Below are positions 37,178-44,859 of a stretch of 44,859 nucleotides of DNA, in pieces (the first letter of the stretch is position 1; the number at the start of each line of letters is the position of its first letter). Under the pieces are notes generated by a model. It was not told where the DNA came from, did no database searches, and saw only the letters and a program-made list of their open reading frames with translations. The stretch is from a virus. Location: IMG/VR virus record IMGVR_UViG_3300031841_003346, positions 1-44,859 of that record, one strand, 5' to 3'. Made by a program: the position numbers and the translations under genes.

Positions 37178-38229
37178 TATAACTCCACTAAGTCTGTTAA
37201 AATATCTCTTGCTACTTTCTTTTCACAAGTTTCTATGCACGCTTGACATTTTCCTAACGGGTCGTCTTTTGCCTTTTCCCAACTTGCATAGATGTACTTG
37301 AAAAAATCATTATTTAAAATTTCACCTATAGGGTGATTATGTAAATTGCTTACTTCTTTCCCGCCTGCTAATTTATGCCATGCTTCTATTTTCAAATCGT
37401 TTGAATACATTCTAGCACCAATATGACAGCAGGGATATACACTACCGTCATTCATTATCATTATATCTCTGTGTCCCAAAACTTGACAGTCGATATCTGT
37501 GGTGTTTTTAGGAAACTCTTTTCTAGGCGGTAGTTCACGTTTTGTTTCATGAAATTTACTACTATCAATTTTTACAGGCTCAATTTTTTTATAATCTACA
37601 TCGTAATTTTTTGGATTGTATTTAGGATCTATATTTTCATTTCTGTGACTTTGTACCAAATAAAATCGCATAAAACCTTTTTCTATAGCATAATCCCTAG
37701 CATCAAATACTTGATGCTTATTATGATCAAAAACAATAAACTGCCACTGTGCATATCCGCCTGCTTCGATAAAAGCAGTAAAATTTTCTTCTAACTTTTT
37801 CCAATTAACCCCAACTCTATACATATGGTTTGTGTCAGACAGCCCGTCTATACCAAATATAATATGGCGTAAATTGCTGTTAAGTAACTTTCCTAACTTA
37901 GTCCAAAGATCAACATTTTTTAACCCACCGTTTGTTGCTATACCAATTTCAATACCAGGCCATTCAGAAATAAAATGTTCTATAATTTCTATAATGTTAG
38001 GATGGGTTAACGGATCTCCAAAACTTCCGCAAAACTTTACATGAGTGAGTCTTGGTAATTGATCTATAGTAAATCGCTTTTTAATAAGATCTAGCGATAA
38101 TGCAGTTTTATCTAGGAAAGGCCAACATTGATTATCAATTTCTCGTACACATTCAGGACACTTTGCATTACAAATATTTGTTAAGTCGAAGTGAAGCCAT
38201 TCTACATCTTCAGCTTGTAACGGCCACAT
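37177..38229 (-). CDS. Radical SAM/SPASM protein (series A)
   Basis: 350 residues, evidently a paralogue of its downstream neighbour. HFDLTNICNAKCPECVR has C20, C24 and C27, KFCGSFGDPLTHP stands for the SAM-binding loop, and GIDGLSDTNHMYRVGVNWKK is the shared core. DGSVYPCCHIGARMYSN and GKCQACIETCEKK are C-terminal cluster ligands (SPASM-like). Stop and start overlap with flanking genes (TAATG type), so it is part of one operon. Function unknown. Confidence 0.85.
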   Translation of the reverse strand: MWPLQAEDVEWLHFDLTNICNAKCPECVREIDNQCWPFLDKTALSLDLIKKRFTIDQLPRLTHVKFCGSFGDPLTHPNIIEIIEHFISEWPGIEIGIATNGGLKNVDLWTKLGKLLNSNLRHIIFGIDGLSDTNHMYRVGVNWKKLEENFTAFIEAGGYAQWQFIVFDHNKHQVFDARDYAIEKGFMRFYLVQSHRNENIDPKYNPKNYDVDYKKIEPVKIDSSKFHETKRELPPRKEFPKNTTDIDCQVLGHRDIMIMNDGSVYPCCHIGARMYSNDLKIEAWHKLAGGKEVSNLHNHPIGEILNNDFFKYIYASWEKAKDDPLGKCQACIETCEKKVARDILTDLVEL

Positions 38230-39452
38230 TATTCGTCCTCCAATACGTCTACAATTTTCTTTACATGATCAAACGTATCAGCAATGTCTACTCCACGTCT
38301 AGCACTCACGCCTTCTAAAAACCATTTTAATTTTCGCCATGTATCTATATTATTATTCATTGCAATATTACTTTTAATATTTTCTAAATGCTTTATCCAA
38401 TGAACTGCGTTATAAGTCATATTTTCAGCTGGATTTATCATAAGTGATTTTTTAATTGCTTCGTCAATTATAGATTCATAATCTTCACCTAGCATAAATG
38501 GGCTTAAATAGTCTGGTCCGTAAATTACATTAGTAGCAAATGCCCATCCATTTTGATACCTATCTTTACCTAGTAAGTTTGTAAAGTAATCTATGTATTC
38601 TACAATATAAGGCAAAGAGAAAACATTAATAGACGGCATTAAAACAACGTTTGCTGTACTATTGTTTACTTTTAGCAAATTATCAATGCAAGTATCAAAT
38701 TCGCTACGATATCTAATAGCATTGTTCCTATCATACAAGTCATCAATACTTGCCATAAACAACCATTTTATATTTGGGTTATCGTTTACCAGTTTTATAA
38801 ACTTGTCCATTTGCTTAGGTTTAGTATTAAAATTACTCGTAATATGAATGTTTATATCGTCAGATTTATCTTTAACAATTTCTACAATATTTTCAATCAA
38901 ATCAAATGTTTCGTTATTGTATGTAGGCTCACCGCCACTAAAACTAAAAACCAATCCGTCAGGTAAATTAGAATAATCCTTTTGCTCTAAGTAGGCATAA
39001 AAGTTTTTTACTAGTTGATTCTTCCATTCGGGATCTGTTTTTACAATAGGAATATTCATTTCCTTAGCCCAAGTACTACTGTTTTCGGCATTACAGTATA
39101 TACACGCTAGATCACAAGCAGTGGAACTTACAATTTCAAAGTAAAATAAATGATCTGTGTTTTCTATTTCTTCACGTTTGCTATCTCTAGTAGGTTCTGG
39201 CCATTTATTCCAAAACTTACGCATGCTATTAGGTTCTGTTTTTGCACAAAAATTGCACGCATCTGGTAATTTGTTTTCCCATAAATGTGTTTTACGTCTT
39301 TCCACTAACTCTCTGTGTTTTAAGAAAACCATAGGACCATGCTCTTGCATATCTTCTATAGTAAAATCTGTCTCGTCAGTTTTACAACAGCTCTTTACAC
39401 TATGGGCAAATAATCTTAAATTAAGATCCGTAAATTGCTTACTACATATCAT
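38229..39452 (-). CDS. Radical SAM protein with N-terminal Cys domain (series B)
   Basis: 408 residues from the ATG at 39452 (a TTG at 39476 is rejected as it overlaps the divergent gene). MICSKQF (C3), VKSCCKTDE (C22, C23) and LPDACNFCAKTEPNSMRK (C66, C69) precede CDLACIYC (C113, C117, C120) and FSFSGGEPTYN. The order and spacing parallel the gene at 34805, but the N-terminal part is shorter and its first cysteine has a different setting. It is the first gene of the left minus-strand operon. Confidence 0.8.
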   Translation of the reverse strand: MICSKQFTDLNLRLFAHSVKSCCKTDETDFTIEDMQEHGPMVFLKHRELVERRKTHLWENKLPDACNFCAKTEPNSMRKFWNKWPEPTRDSKREEIENTDHLFYFEIVSSTACDLACIYCNAENSSTWAKEMNIPIVKTDPEWKNQLVKNFYAYLEQKDYSNLPDGLVFSFSGGEPTYNNETFDLIENIVEIVKDKSDDINIHITSNFNTKPKQMDKFIKLVNDNPNIKWLFMASIDDLYDRNNAIRYRSEFDTCIDNLLKVNNSTANVVLMPSINVFSLPYIVEYIDYFTNLLGKDRYQNGWAFATNVIYGPDYLSPFMLGEDYESIIDEAIKKSLMINPAENMTYNAVHWIKHLENIKSNIAMNNNIDTWRKLKWFLEGVSARRGVDIADTFDHVKKIVDVLEDE

Positions 39453-39475
39453 GAAATATTTAGCACACAAGTTCA

Positions 39476-40819
39476 ATGTGTAAATACTTTATGAGAAAGA
39501 CTTTACGCAATGATGTCATAATATATATTATCGATGACGAAGAAATACAAGACCCCCTTGCAAAACAAATATACTATAATTTACTCGAAGGAACAGTTCG
39601 ACACGATGTTTTGTACAAATATTTCACTTCTTTTGATGAAGCATTTGAATCTTTAGCTACAGAAACAAGTAAGTTTGCACTGTTTACAAAACTGTCTAAC
39701 ACGTTTGATCCTATACATATGTCGTATTTGTTAGAAGAGAATCTACATGACAATGCACTACTAGGACACATTTTAGATTTTGGTGACAGATATTATCAAT
39801 TACACAATCAGTGTTTTGTTATCAGTAGTAAAGCCTATCAAAAATGCGGAAGTCCAAAATACGGTTATAGCAAAAATGTTTCATTAGTCAACATTGAACG
39901 CTCCGAAGATAACTTTCATGATCACTATACTCCAATATGGATGCGCAAAGGAAAAGGCAGCAAGTCATATAGTTTTGTTGAAAAAGGCGGCGAAATAATT
40001 TCAAAACTTTTAGAAAATGGATACTCCATAAGTCCGTTTACTGATGAGCAGCGTAGACATAAATTTTTTATGTATAACGACTTCACACAAAAATGGGGTA
40101 GTTACCTACGTATAGAAACTAATCTAAGTGACATAGTTTTTAACTGTGCTACAGAACCGTTAATGAAAGAAAAAAATACAGATATACATCGTATTGTAAC
40201 TCCAGCTAACGGGCTTCAAGCATTAGCTATTATAGACAAATGTCCAAATGTACATACTATTGAATTCAATGATATCAACGAAAAACAATTAGAATTTACA
40301 CGTCATATTGTACAAAATTACACAGGTGAAAATTTTGCTGATTTATGCTTTAGCGGCAATTATCATTTACACGTAAGCGATAGAAATGTTATAAATGATT
40401 ACGAAAAACAATTTTTAGAAAACTTATCCACTAACTTTAGTGATCTTAAACAAAGATTACAAAAAATGAGTATTCATTTTGAACGAAAAAGCTTTTTTGA
40501 AATCGAACAATTCAAACATAGTGTTCGCACCAATAGAAATACTTTATATAACTTCAGTAATATTCTATCTTACAAAAAAACTTATTACTTGTATAGCCAA
40601 ATACACTTCAATTTAATGATAAAGATACTTGCATCAGCTGAGTGTAAAGCAGGTAATAAAAGTATTATTCGTGGGATTTTACCTAGCAGTGAAACAGATT
40701 CTCCCGGATTTTGTAATACTCCAGTATCACAACTAACAAATAATCCCGATCCTATTGTAAATTACGAATGGAGGAAAGATCTTTATGAATACTACACAAG
40801 CTATCTCGAACTTCTTTGA
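39476..40819 (+). CDS. Two-part protein with methyltransferase-like C-terminal half
   Basis: 447 residues (442 if ATG 39491 is used; neither start has a good ribosome site). The first half (YIIDDEE, then LHNQCFVISSKAYQKCGSPK and DHYTPIWMRKGKG) is a module I have seen in marine phages near hydroxylase genes. The second half has RIVTPANGLQALAIIDKCPN followed by VHTIEFNDINEKQLEFT, resembling the SAM-binding glycine loop region and acidic strand of class I methyltransferases, though G-x-G-x-G is not intact. YNFSNILSYKKTYYLYS fits later strands. Its 3' end overlaps the next gene by 35 bases. Function tentative. Confidence 0.5.
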   Translation: MCKYFMRKTLRNDVIIYIIDDEEIQDPLAKQIYYNLLEGTVRHDVLYKYFTSFDEAFESLATETSKFALFTKLSNTFDPIHMSYLLEENLHDNALLGHILDFGDRYYQLHNQCFVISSKAYQKCGSPKYGYSKNVSLVNIERSEDNFHDHYTPIWMRKGKGSKSYSFVEKGGEIISKLLENGYSISPFTDEQRRHKFFMYNDFTQKWGSYLRIETNLSDIVFNCATEPLMKEKNTDIHRIVTPANGLQALAIIDKCPNVHTIEFNDINEKQLEFTRHIVQNYTGENFADLCFSGNYHLHVSDRNVINDYEKQFLENLSTNFSDLKQRLQKMSIHFERKSFFEIEQFKHSVRTNRNTLYNFSNILSYKKTYYLYSQIHFNLMIKILASAECKAGNKSIIRGILPSSETDSPGFCNTPVSQLTNNPDPIVNYEWRKDLYEYYTSYLELL

Positions 40820-41507
40820 ACAACGTAGACAAGAAAAACATTATGATAATGTAAAAGCTATTCCAAGCAATTTTTCCGATGATGAAAAATTAGAATGGAT
40901 AATAAATGAATCTAATATTACAACTTTACGTTTAGACATAGAAATGCCTTATCGTGAAATGTATAAAGAGGCTGCTTCTTTGCTTCCTGAATTTTATGCA
41001 CATAGAACTGATGGCGAATCTCATGCAGGGTGGAAAAGTCTAGTGTTACACGGTAGAGGTAAACACATTACTCAAGGTGACGACCAATACCCTAACTTGG
41101 ACGAATTGCCTGATATGCACTGGACAGAAATAGCTGATAAATGTCCTGTTACTACTAACTTTTTTAAAAATAATTTACCGTTAGATCAATACTTACGTGT
41201 AAGATTTATGCTTCTTGAACCAGGTGGATATATACTACCGCATAGAGATAATGACAAAAATAAATTACAAGCATTTAATTTTGCCTTAAATAATCCGGAG
41301 GATTGCTTTTTTGGTATGGAAGGTACAGGTCTAGTACCATGGCAGTCGGGCGATTCTAGAATTATTAACATAAGCACAAATCATGCTGTTTGGAACAACA
41401 GCAATACACCAAGAATACACATGATTGCTCACGGATGGGCAAAACACAAATACAAAGAATATAGAGATTGTGTAATTAGAAGTTACAACAAACTAATCAC
41501 ATCTTAG
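40785..41507 (+). CDS. Aspartyl/asparaginyl beta-hydroxylase-like oxygenase
   Basis: 240 residues; GGAGGAAAG precedes the ATG. LRVRFMLLEPGGYILPHRDN has H153 and D155 (HxD), NHAVWNNSNTPRIHMIAHG has H200 and R210, and FNFALNNPEDCFF with MEGTGLVPWQSGD are the strands between. The order matches Fe(II)/2-oxoglutarate Asp/Asn beta-hydroxylases and the paralogue at 32389, but with a longer N-terminal part. With its upstream neighbour it forms a plus-strand island in a minus-strand cassette, converging on the next gene with an 11-base overlap. Confidence 0.8.
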   Translation: MNTTQAISNFFEQRRQEKHYDNVKAIPSNFSDDEKLEWIINESNITTLRLDIEMPYREMYKEAASLLPEFYAHRTDGESHAGWKSLVLHGRGKHITQGDDQYPNLDELPDMHWTEIADKCPVTTNFFKNNLPLDQYLRVRFMLLEPGGYILPHRDNDKNKLQAFNFALNNPEDCFFGMEGTGLVPWQSGDSRIINISTNHAVWNNSNTPRIHMIAHGWAKHKYKEYRDCVIRSYNKLITS

Positions 41508-42393
41508 CTTGTTCTTTGCGCCAATCTGCTAATAGATCATCATCCAGTTCTACAAGATAAGTTAACAGTAGACCCATCTTTGCGTTCCACATTTTCATCT
41601 TTTTGTCTTTAGATCCTTCGTTGCTGTTATGCAATTGTACAGCGTCAAAACTCATTGCTGTTCCTGGAACCCAATCATAAACTTCTTCTATGCTTAATCC
41701 CTGGAGTCTATCATAAGGAGTATTCATAAACTGCTTGTGAGTTTCTTTATCAAACGGTGTGGCATTGTTTTCTTTAGGTATAGCATTTCCGTTGCCATCA
41801 TGGAATTGTAAGTCTGTGTAATCTGTTGATATTTTATAAACACTTGCTATGTTAGGAACAAGAGCGCCGCCGTTATATACGTGTGCCCAGTCAATATGCC
41901 TTTGGTCAAAGAAAGCTATTTGACCTCCATCAACTTCGTCATGGTGAGTGCCAATCCATAGTGGCATTAGAAAGTTTTTCCATGTTGTATATTTTCGACG
42001 TTCGTGATTCAAAGGCGTCCACTTGTAAGTATTCTCAAAATCTTCAGGACGTATACTATCGTTATGCAAGCCATACTGCTGTGGTGTAATAAAATAATTT
42101 CCGCCTATGCTAGGTGATTGTTCTGCCTTAGGCCCCAAAAGACTATCAATACGTTCTTTATATTGAAAATATATTTCTTGTAAATCACCAGCTACTAAAA
42201 CAGTGCCATTTCTATTCATGCGAGGCTGTCTATTAGATCTAAAACATTGTTTCCATATGTCGTCTAGCTCATCTTTTGTAAACACATCATCATAAAGTTC
42301 TGCTTTAGATATATGTCTACGCATGTTCTCTACTGCAATAGGATGATCCATCGGTAGCATATAATGCTCTCTTAAATATTCATTTACAACCAT
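41497..42393 (-). CDS. 2-oxoglutarate/Fe(II)-dependent oxygenase-like protein
   Basis: 298 residues. GGNYFITPQQYGLHNDSIRP gives H110 and D112, and DWVPGTAMSFDAVQLHNSN gives the distal His255, with K272 in AKMGLLLTYL where an Arg or Lys binds the 2-oxoglutarate carboxylate. Spacing between the metal ligands (about 143 residues) resembles phytanoyl-CoA-type oxygenases more than the two beta-hydroxylase-like proteins here. VDGGQIAFFDQRHIDWAH lies between. It follows the radical SAM gene at 42395 after one base, so both are probably made together. Substrate unknown. Confidence 0.75.
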   Translation of the reverse strand: MVVNEYLREHYMLPMDHPIAVENMRRHISKAELYDDVFTKDELDDIWKQCFRSNRQPRMNRNGTVLVAGDLQEIYFQYKERIDSLLGPKAEQSPSIGGNYFITPQQYGLHNDSIRPEDFENTYKWTPLNHERRKYTTWKNFLMPLWIGTHHDEVDGGQIAFFDQRHIDWAHVYNGGALVPNIASVYKISTDYTDLQFHDGNGNAIPKENNATPFDKETHKQFMNTPYDRLQGLSIEEVYDWVPGTAMSFDAVQLHNSNEGSKDKKMKMWNAKMGLLLTYLVELDDDLLADWRKEQAKM

Positions 42394-42394
42394 A

Positions 42395-43804
42395 TCAAAG
42401 TCCTTTAAAAATATCTTTCATTTCCGGAAATACTGTTTTCCAGTTGAGTCCACGCTGCTTATCGCATAATTCGATAAATTCTTTTGTTTCAGGAAGTCGA
42501 ACACTCCAATCTTCACTTTCCATAAACTGCAACATACCTTCTAATCGTTTTATGCCGTAATCGGCATCACGCCATTGCTCATATTCTACTTTACCTTTGT
42601 GCCAAGCAGGTATACTTTTTTCCCAGTTAGCTTCCCACCAAGGATAAAAATCTTCGTATTTCTTACGACATTCTGCTTTAAACCATTCTGGCAAAACTTT
42701 TACATTTAAGTGCGGTGGGTGATAAACAAAATGATAGTTTATGCCGCCTGCGCCAAACGGCCACATGTTTATTTTGTTATACCCTTGGGTAACTTTCCAT
42801 TTTATAAAATCAGGAAGATAATAAACATTAAGTGCTTGTACTGCACATGCAACTGTTATTTCTACATTGTCGCCTGTTTGCTCGTCTAATATTCTAAATA
42901 CTTCTTCAGTACGACTCCATTGACTTGGGTAACGTATATAGTCATTCATTTCATGTATGCTATCAACACTGTAATGAAATCTTACAAGTTTGAACTCTTT
43001 CCATAAATCAAACAAATCATCCCGCCATTCAACACCATTTGAATTATAGCGCAACTCAAGATTTTTTGCATGACCTTGTCGTATGCATTCTTCTAGTATT
43101 TCGTAGTGCTCTTCGATAATTAGACTTTCGCCGCCGGCAAAATATATCTGCTGCATGTTAGGAATTTGATCGTAAAATTGTTCCCAAAACACAGGGTTTT
43201 GTTTGTGCCAGTTATAACTGCTTCCGTTATAACTGCCTTTGTCTTTCCACTGCATAGTAGTTTTTAAACTTGCATTTTCCACTTCAGGGAAGATTGCTTT
43301 GTAATCTTTTATCCATCCGCTACTATCATGTGGCGAACACATTACACACGCTAATTGACATTTGGTGCCAAAGCGCAAGTCAATATATGCTAACTGCGGC
43401 GGCACACTACCATCATCAAGGGTTTCTTCTATAAGTTTATCAACATCAACTCGCTGACTCCAATAGTGTGTTTCCCACTGACGCTTACTGCGATGACCTG
43501 CTGCTTCTTCCTTAAAACACTTTACACAACTCGGCGGAACTTCGCCATTAAGCATTTGCTTACGCACATTTTTCATATATGTGCTGTTCCAACTACTTAA
43601 AAAATCACTTACATTAAGATTGTTTGGTTTGCCATCTTCAGTTTTAAGAATGCCTACTTGACCGCCGTGCTCTTTATCATTAGTAGGCCCAACACTACTT
43701 GCATTTGCTGTACAGCAAACACGCATACTACCGTCGGGTCGTGTACTCAAGTGTACCCACGGTAAAATGCAAAAAGTGTCAGATGGATATTTTGTCTCGT
43801 TCAT
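42395..43804 (-). CDS. Radical SAM protein with N-terminal twitch-type Cys domain (series B)
   Basis: 469 residues, the longest of the group. FCILPWVHLSTRPDGSMRVC (C12, C30, C31) and PPSCVKCFKEEAAGHRSKR (C93, C96) form the N-terminal auxiliary domain. Then LRFGTKCQLACVMCSPHDSS holds the SAM cluster (C149, C153, C156) and FAGGESLI the GGE motif. VDSIHEMNDYIRYPSQW corresponds to the same core as the gene at 34805. A helical C-terminal extension (about 390-469) is rich in Trp and Glu. Likely two iron-sulfur clusters; function unknown. Confidence 0.85.
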   Translation of the reverse strand: MNETKYPSDTFCILPWVHLSTRPDGSMRVCCTANASSVGPTNDKEHGGQVGILKTEDGKPNNLNVSDFLSSWNSTYMKNVRKQMLNGEVPPSCVKCFKEEAAGHRSKRQWETHYWSQRVDVDKLIEETLDDGSVPPQLAYIDLRFGTKCQLACVMCSPHDSSGWIKDYKAIFPEVENASLKTTMQWKDKGSYNGSSYNWHKQNPVFWEQFYDQIPNMQQIYFAGGESLIIEEHYEILEECIRQGHAKNLELRYNSNGVEWRDDLFDLWKEFKLVRFHYSVDSIHEMNDYIRYPSQWSRTEEVFRILDEQTGDNVEITVACAVQALNVYYLPDFIKWKVTQGYNKINMWPFGAGGINYHFVYHPPHLNVKVLPEWFKAECRKKYEDFYPWWEANWEKSIPAWHKGKVEYEQWRDADYGIKRLEGMLQFMESEDWSVRLPETKEFIELCDKQRGLNWKTVFPEMKDIFKGL

Positions 43805-43813
43805 ATGCAGTAC

Positions 43814-44859
43814 TTATTTGAATTGCGCACCAAAAGGATCAAACTCGGCTCCGCACTTCATAGCACAAACTTTTAACTTGCCTTCTTTCACACTAGATTT
43901 TTGCCAACTACTTTCTATATTATCAAAAATACCAGTATCAAATATAGCTTTCAAACCGTGTGTTTTTGCATTTAACGCATCCTTGCCGCCGGCATCGTCA
44001 ATAAAGTCCCATATTTGTTCTACTTTAGGATCTTTGTGCCACCATTTATACATACGTCCAGCAGTCCAACAACAGGGTAAAGCTAACCCTTCTGCTGTGA
44101 TATATAAATTACCTTCGTCTTTTACTTTACAAATTATTGGTGTTTTGTCATAGTAATTTTCCATATCACCGTGTTTAGATATTACTTGATCTATTTCGCT
44201 TACTGCTTTATTTCTATATTTTTTATCTGGCTGCTTTAATTCTGCTGTTGATTTACCTTTGCGATTCACTGCTTGATGCTTGTCTTTTTTCTCGCTATTG
44301 GCATTCACAAAACGACCTGTCTTTTTTGCTACGAATTTTTCAAAACCTAACTCTTCACTTAACGCTTTAGCTTCGTCTACTTGATGTTGATTATGTTCAA
44401 ATATTAAAAAATCCCACCTTGCACGTCCGCCAGCTTTTGTAAAAGCTCGCATGCTACGTTCAACATGTTCCCATACTACCCCTTGACGATATATATGATT
44501 AGTGTCAGATAAACCATCAACGCTAAAAATAACAGCCCCCATGCGGCCAAAGGTACTTGCGAGTTCTTGCCACCACGTTTCATCTCTTGCTCCTGCGTTT
44601 GTATTCATACTTAGCCACATATTAGAATTATGTTGCCTAAAATATTTAAAAATCTCTAATGTGTCACGTGCTACAATAGGATCGCCTAGATTACCGCACA
44701 TGTACATTGTTTTAAGTTGTGCAATAAATTCAGGTTCAAAAATACGCTTGCAATCGTCTATCGTAAGCTCACTTAAATCAATATGTGGATTTAAAGCGCC
44801 GCCATTTTGATTACGGTCACACATAGGACAACTAGCTTGACATTTCTGTGTATTCTCTA
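43814..44859 (-). CDS. Radical SAM/SPASM protein (series A), N-terminus beyond window
   Basis: The frame is open to the right edge, giving about 348 residues. The upstream residues read NTQKCQASCPMCDRNQ, a Cx3Cx2C motif, so the ATG at 44824 lies inside the motif and is not the start. MCGNLGDPIVA replaces the usual GGEP loop, and SVDGLSDTNHIYRQGVVWEH is the series A core. ITAEGLALPCCWTAGRMYKW and KVCAMKCGAEFDP hold the C-terminal cluster cysteines. It is the first visible gene of the right minus-strand operon, which continues outside the window. Confidence 0.85.
   Translation of the reverse strand, partial: ENTQKCQASCPMCDRNQNGGALNPHIDLSELTIDDCKRIFEPEFIAQLKTMYMCGNLGDPIVARDTLEIFKYFRQHNSNMWLSMNTNAGARDETWWQELASTFGRMGAVIFSVDGLSDTNHIYRQGVVWEHVERSMRAFTKAGGRARWDFLIFEHNQHQVDEAKALSEELGFEKFVAKKTGRFVNANSEKKDKHQAVNRKGKSTAELKQPDKKYRNKAVSEIDQVISKHGDMENYYDKTPIICKVKDEGNLYITAEGLALPCCWTAGRMYKWWHKDPKVEQIWDFIDDAGGKDALNAKTHGLKAIFDTGIFDNIESSWQKSSVKEGKLKVCAMKCGAEFDPFGAQFK

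Noticed and set aside
39457-39487. Divergent CTAAATA/GTAAATA boxes between the genes starting at 39452 and 39476
   Set aside because: They lie within a few bases of the start codons, too close for late promoters unless the mRNAs are leaderless; common in AT-rich DNA.
39518-39531. Perfect palindrome ATAATATATATTAT
   Set aside because: Low-complexity AT sequence inside a coding region; expected by chance here.
1-44859. tRNA genes, CRISPR arrays, insertion sequences, integrase or attachment sites
   Set aside because: Looked for in the short intergenic gaps and reading frames; none seen. The genome appears to be that of a virulent phage with almost no non-coding space.

Overview
The window looks like part of the genome of a marine, T4-like tailed phage (a myovirus related to cyanophages and pelagiphages). 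Reasons: the DNA is AT-rich; genes are packed with ATGA and TAATG stop/start overlaps; there is a family B DNA polymerase (gp43), a gp45-type sliding clamp, a T4 RNase H-type 5'-3' exonuclease and a DsbA-like protein; T4-type late promoter octamers are present; and many small proteins look like those of marine T4-like phages. I infer an AT-rich marine bacterial host (SAR11 is one candidate). No photosynthesis gene is present to argue for a cyanobacterium. No tRNA, rRNA, CRISPR array or insertion sequence was seen, and no gene-free stretch exceeds 300 bases.

Layout. (1) 1-10095, plus strand: late/virion region. Two structural proteins are followed by a run of proteins that mostly begin with the same short leader (MK-x-x-E-I), often ending in [I/L]-x-E. 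This resembles the T4 capsid-targeting sequence cut by the prohead protease. Several of these proteins end in Lys/Cys-rich modules. The set includes a nucleotidyltransferase, an M15 peptidase with a peptidoglycan-binding domain, and, without the leader, an acyl carrier protein. (2) 10099-28744, plus strand: DNA metabolism and early/middle genes. Here are DsbA-like, gp43, a mini-SDR, a cytidylyltransferase-like enzyme, gp45, a DpdA-like base transglycosylase, a divergent QueD-like protein, FolE, QueE, two phosphoribosyltransferases, a GT-B glycosyltransferase, the exonuclease, and a MoxR ATPase paired with a metallopeptidase/VWA protein. Seven sigma-70-like promoters, all readable with 17-bp spacers, punctuate this part. 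FolE, QueD-like, QueE and DpdA together suggest 7-deazaguanine modification of phage DNA. (3) 28748-30078: a tail-fibre-like gene behind a late promoter. (4) 30075-44859, mostly minus strand: a cassette of seven radical SAM proteins in two paralogous series plus a singleton, three putative 2-oxoglutarate/Fe(II)-type oxygenases, a class IV aminotransferase, a truncated adenylate-forming enzyme, a possible GNAT acetyltransferase, a small membrane protein and a methyltransferase-like protein. A two-gene plus-strand island (39476-41507) interrupts it. The cassette runs off the right edge.

The most interesting elements are the radical SAM/oxygenase cassette, whose substrate is unknown (virion or tail decoration, or a small molecule, are guesses), and the leader-tagged set of putative head-internal proteins. 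Assignments rest on motifs read by eye; no database search was run.
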